Below, piece by piece: positions 51,087 to 56,637 of a stretch of DNA of 56,637 nucleotides; positions within the stretch are counted from its first letter, which is position 1; every line of letters begins with the position of its first letter. The stretch is taken from contig NZ_JABAIH010000023.1 in assembly GCF_012641395.1 (NCBI RefSeq), forward strand, positions 1-56,637, in the 5' to 3' direction. The notes below the pieces were generated by a model. It made no database searches. It was not told the origin of the DNA and saw nothing but the letters and a program-made list of their open reading frames with translations. Made by a program: the position numbers and the translations under genes. Origin of the DNA: Rhizobium sp. P32RR-XVIII (lineage in GTDB: Bacteria > Pseudomonadota > Alphaproteobacteria > Rhizobiales > Rhizobiaceae).

Positions 51087-52069
51087 TGGAACCGGATCCG
51101 CGGGTCGGTGATGGCGAGCAGGATGTCGGAAATCAGCGTGCCGATGATCGTCAGCACCGAAATCAAAAGGATGAGCGAGCCGGCGAGATACATGTCCTGG
51201 GCAAGCAGAGCGCGTAGCAGCAGCGGGCCCGTCGTCGGCAGGCTCATGACGACGGAGACGATGATCTCGCCTGAAATGACCGCCGGCAGGATCCAGCCGA
51301 GCGTCGAGATCAGCGGGTTGAGCGCAAGGCGCACCGGATAGCGGATCAGGAGTTCGAATTCCGACATGCCTTTGGCGCGTGCCGTCGTCACATAGGGTTT
51401 CGACAATTCGTCGAGCAGGTTGGCGCGCATGATGCGGACAAGGGCTGCGAGCGATCCGAGGCCGATGATGATCACCGGCAGCCAGACATGCTGGGCAAAA
51501 TCGATGAGCTTGCCGAAACTCCAGGACGCATCGACATAGGCGGGCGAGAAAAGGCCGCCAACGCTCTGACCGAAATAAGCCGACATGACATACATGGCCG
51601 AAAGCGCCATGAGGAAGTCGGGCACGGCGAGAAAGAAGAAGGCGAGGAAGGTCGCCGAATAATCGGAGATCGAATATTGCCGCACCGCCGAGAGTATGCC
51701 GATCGGGATTGCGACGGCCCAGACGAAGCAAAGCGTCAGGAAGGAGAGCAGCAGCGAGAAACCGAGGCGGCCCCAGATCAGCTCCGTGACCGGCTTGCCG
51801 AGCTCGAAGGAGATGCCGAAATCGCCATGCAGCAGGATGCCGGCAATCCACTTGTAATATTGGAAGTACATCGGCTGATCGAGGCCGTAGCGCTCGCGCA
51901 TGGCGGCAACGGTGCCCTCTTCCACCGCACCGCCCTGGCTTGCCCAGTCGGCCATGAGCGTCGTCAGGTAGTCCCCCGGCGGCAGCTGGATGATGATGAA
52001 GGCGATGATGGAGACGGCAAAAAGTGTCGGGATCGCGAACACAAGCCGCTTAGCAATATAACGAAGCAT
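51083..52069 (-). CDS. First permease of an oligopeptide-type ABC importer (DppB/OppB-like)
   Basis: A 328-residue inner-membrane permease. It begins MLRYIAKRLVFAIPTLFAVS, the standard OppB start, with FIIIQLPPGDYLTTLMADWA next and RERYGLDQPMYFQYYKWIAG. The EAA loop that docks with the ATPase is TTARAKGMSEFELLIRYPVR. About six membrane helices follow the usual pattern, ending LAITDPRIRFQ. It starts 75 bp after the binding-protein stop and is coupled by ATGA to the next permease. Length and composition are normal. Confidence 0.92.
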   Translation of the reverse strand: MLRYIAKRLVFAIPTLFAVSIIAFIIIQLPPGDYLTTLMADWASQGGAVEEGTVAAMRERYGLDQPMYFQYYKWIAGILLHGDFGISFELGKPVTELIWGRLGFSLLLSFLTLCFVWAVAIPIGILSAVRQYSISDYSATFLAFFFLAVPDFLMALSAMYVMSAYFGQSVGGLFSPAYVDASWSFGKLIDFAQHVWLPVIIIGLGSLAALVRIMRANLLDELSKPYVTTARAKGMSEFELLIRYPVRLALNPLISTLGWILPAVISGEIIVSVVMSLPTTGPLLLRALLAQDMYLAGSLILLISVLTIIGTLISDILLAITDPRIRFQ

Positions 52070-52144
52070 GAGATTTGACCGTTCGACGGTATCGAAGGGA
52101 TGGCCGACGGGGAAACGAGTTCCCCGCCGGACCTGGGAGGAGCC

Positions 52145-54085
52145 TTACTTGGTCGGCTTGTCGAAGTACCATTGGGTCAGCGTCGGCGCCGGATGCCAGA
52201 GGTTGCCGGTGATCGGGATGCCGTTGACGACATTCTTCAGGTTCTTCGACACCATCATGTATTTCGGCATCGGGCGCGAAATACCGATATTGAGGAAGTT
52301 GTCGGCCGACAGGTTGAGGAATTCCTTCATCTTGTCGCGGCGGTCGTCATCGTTGACGGCGGCATTGACCTTGTCATAGGCAGCCATCAGCGCCTTGATC
52401 TCAGCCGGCGGCTCTTCGCCCGTCGCGTGGTTGGAATACCATTCGCTCCAGCGCATTGCGAAGAAGATGTCCGCCTTCTGGAAAGGCATGTAGCAGCGCG
52501 GATCGGTATAGACTTCCGAGAGGCCGCCAACGCAGTTCCAGATATAGGCATCCTGCTCGTTGGCCGACCACATCGTATTCAGGCGGGCGCGGTCCGTTGT
52601 GCGCAGCTGGATGTCGATGCCGACATCCTTGGCGTATTTCTGCACCATCTGCATGACGTCGGGGTAAGAGAGACCGAAGACATCTGCCACCATGAAGTTG
52701 ATGGTGAAGCGCTTGCCGCTGTCATCGAGACGGAAACCTTCGGCATCCTTCTTCGGCATGATCTTGTCGAGCATCTCGTTGGAGAGCTTCGGATCGAATT
52801 CCGTAAACTGCGTCGCCTCGCGCTCGTTGAAGAGCTCGTGCTCCGGCTGCGTTGCGACCTGTGCCGGCGCGCCCTGGCCGACATAGACGAGATCGATGAT
52901 CTCCTGACGGTTGATGGCGTGGCTGAGCGCGATGCGGAATTCCTTGTTCTGGAAGAGCTTGCGCTTCACCGCATCTGTCGAGTTGAGGTTCAGCAGGATA
53001 ACGGCGTCGTTGGCCGGCAGATCCTTCACGTCGACGAAGCGGTAGTTGCCGGTTTCCTGGCCGTCGAACAGAACCGACTTGAAGGTCGAATTGTTGATGT
53101 GGCGGAAGGAGAAGTCGAACTCGCCGGATGTCATCTTCAGCGCCATCAACTGCGGGTCGTCGAGCTTCGCCCATGTGATACCGTCGATATAGGGAAGCTG
53201 GTTCCCGTCCGGATCCACCTTCCAATAGTAGGGATTGCGGGTGGCCACGACGCGGTCGCTATCAGCGTAAGGCACCGTCAGGACCCAAGGGTTCATGGTC
53301 GGCAGCTCGAGGTTCTGCCAGAAAGGCGGCTGGAAAGTCAGCGAAACCTTGGAATTGAAGAGCGCCACCCAGTCGCCAGCGGCCGGATTGGCCTTCAACA
53401 GCGCCGGGATGCCATCCTTGTTATACTTCTCATGGAACTGCTGGAGGTAATGTTTCGGGTAAATGACCGGCAAATGGCCCTGGCCATAAGCGAGCTGCTG
53501 CAGGAAGAGACCATACGGCGCATCGAATTTGAACTCGACCGTCAGGTCGTCGATCTTGCGCACCTTGACGGGCTTGCCGGCAATGGTGAAGGTCGGGTTC
53601 TTGGCTGGCGAAAGCGCGTCGTTCATGAACACGTCTTCGTACCAGAACATGATGTCGTCAGTCGTAAACGGCTGGCCGTCGCTCCACTTCAGGCCCTTGC
53701 GCAGCTTGAAAGTGTAAGTCGTTGCATCCTCGGACGCGGTGAATTCCTCGGCGAGTGACGGTACGACCTTCTGCCAGGCCGGATCCCAGCGAACTAGCAG
53801 TTCGTTGGCGATGGTGCGGGTCAGATTGTACTGGTCGCCATTGGCAAGGATCGTGGTACGCAGCGTGCCACCATACTTTCCGATGCCATCGACCATGGTC
53901 TCGACATAGGGATGCTCCGGGAGACGGTCGGCAACAGCGGGCAGCTTGCCGCCCTTGACCTGCTCATCGAGCATCGGCGCCTGTTTGAAATCGACCGCCC
54001 AAGCCGGGACCATCGATCCCAGGATGGCAGCACCCAACAGCCCCGTCGACACGACGAGGCCACGCAGCGTTTGCTGGTAACCCAT
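52145..54085 (-). CDS. Periplasmic binding protein of an oligopeptide-type ABC importer (SBP family 5)
   Basis: A 646-residue binding protein, long for the family (about 530), as in members that bind oligosaccharides or large sugar acids. A 30-residue signal peptide ends in VPAWA. Family-5 motifs are PSLAEEFTASEDATTYTFKL, RKGLKWSDGQPFTTDDIMFW and FRIALSHAINRQEIIDLVYV. There is no lipobox Cys, so the protein is free in the periplasm. The ATG at 54085 has TCCTCC-complement AGGAGGA 5 nt upstream; 14 further in-frame codons upstream are ignored. First gene of the six-gene operon. Its ligand probably feeds ManD and the second dehydratase. Confidence 0.92.
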   Translation of the reverse strand: MGYQQTLRGLVVSTGLLGAAILGSMVPAWAVDFKQAPMLDEQVKGGKLPAVADRLPEHPYVETMVDGIGKYGGTLRTTILANGDQYNLTRTIANELLVRWDPAWQKVVPSLAEEFTASEDATTYTFKLRKGLKWSDGQPFTTDDIMFWYEDVFMNDALSPAKNPTFTIAGKPVKVRKIDDLTVEFKFDAPYGLFLQQLAYGQGHLPVIYPKHYLQQFHEKYNKDGIPALLKANPAAGDWVALFNSKVSLTFQPPFWQNLELPTMNPWVLTVPYADSDRVVATRNPYYWKVDPDGNQLPYIDGITWAKLDDPQLMALKMTSGEFDFSFRHINNSTFKSVLFDGQETGNYRFVDVKDLPANDAVILLNLNSTDAVKRKLFQNKEFRIALSHAINRQEIIDLVYVGQGAPAQVATQPEHELFNEREATQFTEFDPKLSNEMLDKIMPKKDAEGFRLDDSGKRFTINFMVADVFGLSYPDVMQMVQKYAKDVGIDIQLRTTDRARLNTMWSANEQDAYIWNCVGGLSEVYTDPRCYMPFQKADIFFAMRWSEWYSNHATGEEPPAEIKALMAAYDKVNAAVNDDDRRDKMKEFLNLSADNFLNIGISRPMPKYMMVSKNLKNVVNGIPITGNLWHPAPTLTQWYFDKPTK

Positions 54086-54181
54086 ATATTTCCTCCTGAT
54101 AACCGACCCTCTCCGCCGGCTTTGCATCTATCGTTGACGATGACCAACCCGTCCTCGTGTTGAACGGAAACTCTCAGATCA

Positions 54182-54206
54182 TACATTCTATGTCAATCTG
54201 AATGTA
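54182..54206. promoter_or_regulatory. Dyad TACATTC-N11-GAATGTA between the transporter operon and gntR
   Basis: TACATTC (54182-54188) and GAATGTA (54200-54206) are perfect inverted heptamers with an 11-bp spacer, in the 179-bp region between the divergent binding-protein and GntR genes. The position, about 97 bp before one start and 59 bp before the other, suits an autoregulating GntR repressor. Binding is inferred from position and symmetry only. Confidence 0.5.
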
Positions 54207-54264
54207 CAAAGTTATCTGTTTTGCCCTTGGCAAACACGACGAAAATGCATTAAAACGTAAAGTT

Positions 54265-54963
54265 ATGAGCACGATAACGAGCATAAAACGAAGGCCTTAC
54301 GAAGGTGATGAACTCGTCGAGGACGGCGGCGCTACCATTTACGAGCGGCTGCGGGACGACATCATCCACGGCCGTCTAAAGGCCAACGAACGCCTGAAGG
54401 TCGCAGAGCTCGCGAGCCGCATGGGAACCTCCACCAACCCGGTGCGCGAGGCTCTACAGCAATTGCGCGGGGAAGGCTTCGTCATCATCGCCCCGAATCG
54501 CGGCGCGCGCGTGCGGCCGATCGATGCGGACTTCGTGCGCGATATCTGCGAAATCGAAGTGCTGATCGAACCGGCCCTCACCCGCTGGTTCGTTAGTATC
54601 GCCACGAAGGGAGATGTCGAGGAACTGGAGCGCATCCAGGCAGAGATCGAGGCGCTTAATTTTGCCGACGAGATGAAGCACACAAATCTCGATATGCGCT
54701 TTCACAAGGTGATGTATGACCGGCACTACAATCGGCATGCCGTCGATCTTTGGATCCGCCACCGCGAGATTTTGTGGGCAATCGCCCGGGGGTTTCAGAC
54801 CTCACTCAGCCGTCAAGCGAACGTGCTCGAAGAACACCGCGGACTGATTGCCTGCATTAAAGCGCAAGATGCGGAAGGGGCAGCGCAAACCATCGCTAAA
54901 CATGTCGGCGGCTCTGGGCATCATATCATTGAACGCATGCGACTGGAAAAGCGGTACCGCTAA
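54265..54963 (+). CDS. GntR-family regulator, FCD subfamily, of the adjacent transporter-dehydratase operon
   Basis: A 232-residue regulator. The winged HTH (about residues 25-85) reads TIYERLRDDIIHGRLKANER, LKVAELASRMGTSTNPVREA and LQQLRGEGFVIIAPNRGARV. The FCD ligand domain follows with DICEIEVLIEPALTRWFVSI and NLDMRFHKVMYDRHYN, whose Asp and His residues could bind a metal. It is transcribed away from the importer operon, which it probably represses until a sugar-acid intermediate binds. The ATG at 54265 is chosen over an ATG 63 bp upstream that would overlap the dyad. Distinct from the other GntR protein of this window. Confidence 0.9.
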   Translation: MSTITSIKRRPYEGDELVEDGGATIYERLRDDIIHGRLKANERLKVAELASRMGTSTNPVREALQQLRGEGFVIIAPNRGARVRPIDADFVRDICEIEVLIEPALTRWFVSIATKGDVEELERIQAEIEALNFADEMKHTNLDMRFHKVMYDRHYNRHAVDLWIRHREILWAIARGFQTSLSRQANVLEEHRGLIACIKAQDAEGAAQTIAKHVGGSGHHIIERMRLEKRYR

Positions 54964-55319
54964 TTCTTCGCCATGCTTTCGTCCTCTTCTGGAAAGCGAG
55001 AAAGTCGCGCGCTATCAACGCGGCGCTGCCCTCTCCGAAGCACAGGCATGGTAGGCTCCTATTCGGCTTAATTTTCGTCGATTGATAGACAGCCTCTGAT
55101 CGCAATATGTTCACAGATCCGCATCAAAATGCCGGGGGTTCCAGTGTATAGTAACCCGCTATCCACAAATCTGCTATTTCCTCGAAACGAGCATCGCTCG
55201 CGCCGATTAGGCGCAAGTGCCTGGGAACACCCAGACCCGAGCATAATCGCTCGATCGCCGATACTGCAGCAGCAGAAGGCCCCTTCCATAGCCTGCGGTG
55301 TCGAGAGTGATCGCCGGCG
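54964..55319. other. Spacer left of the IS6 element, no gene called
   Basis: On the minus strand RHLRLIGASDARFEEIADLW, IAGYY runs on with a frameshift to GTPGILMRICEHIAIRG (55080-55240). It looks formerly coding, but I cannot name it. No intact gene is present. Its probable 5' portion would lie where the IS6 element now sits. Confidence 0.4.
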
Positions 55320-56124
55320 GGTGATGTCAGGTTAACCGGCGATGAAGCTTTCGGCGGTAGTCGGCGGTCATGATCCAGGTCACTATCAGCTACAAGCGCC
55401 ATCGTTTTCCACCCGCTGTGATCGCCCATGCGGTTTGGCTCTACTTCCGATTTCCGCTGAGCCTGCGTCTGGTGGAAGAGATGCTGGTGGAGCGTGGCAT
55501 CGTCGTTTCCTACGAAACGATCCGCTGCTGGGCGAAGAAATTCGGACTGGAGTATGCCGGCCGCTTGCGACGAAAGCCTGCGAGCCCGAACGATGTCTGG
55601 CATCTTGACGAGGTGGTCGTGACGATCGGCGGGAGAAGACATTGGCTCTGGCGCGCCGTCGATCAGCACGGTTACGTGCTCGACGAGATCGTCCAGACCC
55701 GCCGCAACACCAAGGCTGCTAGACGCCTGCTGATCCGGCTGATGAAGAAGCAGGGATGCCTGCCGAAGCGCATTGTCACGGACAAGCTTCGCTCCTATGG
55801 CGCGGCACAGCGTCAGATCATGCCCAGGGTCGAGCATCGATCGCACAAGGGGCTGAACAATCGCGCCGAAAATTCGCATTTGCCACTGCGAAAACGGGAA
55901 CGGCTGATGCAACGGTTTCGCTCGCCAGGCGCGCTGCAACGCTTCACAAGCGTCTTCTCGGCAGTCCGAAATCTCTTCGTGCCGCCGCGCTCGAAACACT
56001 CAGCTATCGCTGTCCATCTACACCGCCTCAGGGCGATCGCACATTGGAAGGCCGTGGCCGAGACAGTTGCCTGACCCACACGTCTTGTCGAACGCGTACT
56101 TCAAGAACTTAACCTGACATCACC
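55320..56124 (+). mobile_element. Complete IS6-family insertion sequence, 805 bp
   Basis: The ends are perfect 16-bp inverted repeats: GGTGATGTCAGGTTAA at 55320-55335 and its complement TTAACCTGACATCACC at 56109-56124. One transposase gene fills the interior. The 8 bp on the left (CGCCGGCG) and right (AGACTGAG) differ, so no target duplication is visible, as after intermolecular recombination or deletion from one end. The element looks intact. Confidence 0.9.
55370..56074 (+). CDS. IS6-family transposase of the 805-bp element
   Basis: A 234-residue DDE transposase, full length for IS6/IS26. HTH region: HRFPPAVIAHAVWLYFRFPL and SLRLVEEMLVERGIVVSYET. Catalytic residues: WHLDEVVVTIGGRRHWLWRA (Asp), KRIVTDKLRSYGAAQRQI (Asp), NNRAENSHLPLRKRERLMQR (Glu). 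The start at ATG 55370 lies 34 bp inside the left repeat. It is closer in sequence to the dead fragment at 1082-1297 than to the transposase at 22951. Likely active. Confidence 0.95.
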   Translation: MIQVTISYKRHRFPPAVIAHAVWLYFRFPLSLRLVEEMLVERGIVVSYETIRCWAKKFGLEYAGRLRRKPASPNDVWHLDEVVVTIGGRRHWLWRAVDQHGYVLDEIVQTRRNTKAARRLLIRLMKKQGCLPKRIVTDKLRSYGAAQRQIMPRVEHRSHKGLNNRAENSHLPLRKRERLMQRFRSPGALQRFTSVFSAVRNLFVPPRSKHSAIAVHLHRLRAIAHWKAVAETVA

Positions 56125-56361
56125 AGACTGAGTCCTGACGTATGAGGCGACAGTCGCGAAAGTCGAACATCCTGATCCGTTGAACTATACAAACGGACTA
56201 ACCCCTTTTACCTCCTCGTGGCGAGTTCTATATGGTGTTACAATTAATGCTCGTGGCGGTGTCGTAGAGACCGCGCCAAACGCAAGGTGGATATCGTTGG
56301 TTGCTAATGCGCGAGCCAGCGACTGAGAGCGGAAACTTTCGCCTTAAAGACACCAATCTCT
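56125..56361. other. Leader/spacer between the IS6 element and the molybdoenzyme gene
   Basis: No protein gene is visible. TTGAACTATACAAACGGAC near 56179-56197 and TGTTACAATTAATGC near 56234-56248 are AT-richer than the surroundings and may hold the promoter of the downstream gene, but no clear -35/-10 pair was found. Confidence 0.35.
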
Positions 56362-56400
56362 GCCGGAATCTCCTCTGCTCGATTCCGGCGGCAATTTTTT
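56362..56400 (+). terminator. Strong hairpin with U-tract 18 nt before the molybdoenzyme start
   Basis: GCCGGAATC (56362-56370) pairs perfectly with GATTCCGGC (56381-56389) around a 10-nt loop, followed by GGCAATTTTTT. This has all features of an intrinsic terminator, yet it lies directly before the ribosome site of the next gene. It may end an upstream transcript or act as an attenuator in the leader of that gene. Confidence 0.55.
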
Positions 56401-56417
56401 GCCGAAGGAGAAATTCC

Positions 56418-56637
56418 ATGCATCACGTTCCACGCCGCGAATTCATTGTTCAAGGCAGCGCGGCCCTCGCCTCGCTGGCGTTTCTCCATTCACGGTTTGC
56501 CCACGCCTTCCCAAGCCGGGCGGGTGAGACCGTGATCCCATGGCTTGATCAGCCGCCGCCCAATCCCGTTCCGGCGGTCATCCAGAACCAACTTGTCTGG
56601 GAGGATATGGATTCATGGGTGACACCCAATGACAAGT
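56418..56637 (+). CDS. Sulfite-oxidase-like molybdopterin oxidoreductase, Tat-exported (3' end outside window)
   Basis: The visible 73 residues start with a twin-arginine signal, MHHVPRREFIVQGSAALASL, then VIPWLDQPPPNPVPAVIQNQ and LVWEDMDSWVTPNDK. This matches the N-terminus of sulfite-oxidase-family molybdenum proteins (SorA/SoxC type), which carry PWLD-PP-NP-P and W--LDSWITPNDKFF. The signal indicates folded export to the periplasm. AAGGAG lies 8 nt before the ATG. The Moco-binding Cys domain lies outside the window, so the substrate (sulfite or another) is unproven. A terminator-like hairpin precedes it. Confidence 0.82.
   Translation, partial: MHHVPRREFIVQGSAALASLAFLHSRFAHAFPSRAGETVIPWLDQPPPNPVPAVIQNQLVWEDMDSWVTPNDK

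Noticed and set aside
52100..53758. A 552-codon rightward frame opposite the ABC binding-protein gene
   Set aside because: Antisense shadow with Arg/His-rich low-complexity translation; the minus-strand binding protein is unmistakable.
1..56637. CRISPR arrays, tRNA or rRNA genes, plasmid replication genes
   Set aside because: No regularly spaced direct repeats, cloverleaf-type sequences, rRNA-like sequence or RepABC-type proteins were seen in the window.

Overview
The window looks like an accessory replicon or genomic island of an alphaproteobacterium in the Rhizobiaceae (Rhizobium, Agrobacterium or Sinorhizobium/Ensifer). This rests on high GC, the many IS families (IS3/IS407 group, IS6, IS21, IS66, IS1182, ISL3), FnrN/FixK-type boxes, GntR/FCD-regulated sugar-acid operons, and fragments of aioA, dnaE2 and a SLC13 transporter. 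Healthy operons alternate with wrecked genes, as on rhizobial megaplasmids. No rRNA or tRNA gene and no CRISPR array was seen.

Layout. 1-1.7 kb: the right end of an IS3 element inside an ftsH-type gene, then IS6 and IS21 debris. 1.7-6.9 kb: a three-gene drug-type exporter (HlyD adaptor, RbbA-like fused ATPase-permease, ABC-2 permease) read leftward, with a near-consensus FNR/FixK box placed as a class II activator site. 6.9-12.3 kb: a FabI fragment, a perfect FNR/FixK box, a stand-alone glucoamylase-domain protein, a MutS-like fragment, a universal stress protein and a secreted VWA protein. FtsH, FabI, USP and the exporter together resemble a decayed microaerobic stress cluster. 12.4-22.5 kb: a catabolic island of two convergent operons. 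The rightward one carries a shortened pdxA, tctC-tctB-tctA and a SAF-domain oxidoreductase. The leftward one carries a full pdxA, a TIM-barrel isomerase/epimerase and a DhaK-DhaL kinase. A GntR/FCD regulator is divergent from the latter, and the same palindrome (TTGTATAC core) heads both operons. This is my best candidate for an undescribed pathway.

22.5-37.3 kb is a scrapyard: an IS6 copy, dnaE2 pieces in the wrong order, a fasciclin remnant, istA, IS1182 and IS66 pieces, a P22-type capsid remnant, the C-terminal third of arsenite oxidase, a LysR gene with an internal deletion and a frameshifted amidohydrolase. Embedded in it are intact genes: DUF378, a PhnA-like membrane protein, a YciE-type ferritin-like protein, a DnaQ-like exonuclease, a secreted cupin and a class III nucleotide cyclase.

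37.5-45.6 kb: an overlapping pair of a ThDP enzyme (acetolactate synthase type) and an aldehyde dehydrogenase, an ISL3 fragment that beheads a DUF4168 gene, a membrane diguanylate cyclase and half of a SLC13 permease. 45.8-55 kb: a compact six-gene operon (family 5 binding protein, two permeases, a fused double ATPase, ManD and a second enolase-superfamily dehydratase) with a divergent GntR regulator, probably for uptake and dehydration of hexuronate-derived acids or oligomers. 55.3-56.6 kb: a complete 805-bp IS6 element and the start of a Tat-exported sulfite-oxidase-like molybdoenzyme preceded by a strong terminator-like hairpin. All functional statements come from reading motifs and family resemblance by eye; no database search was run.
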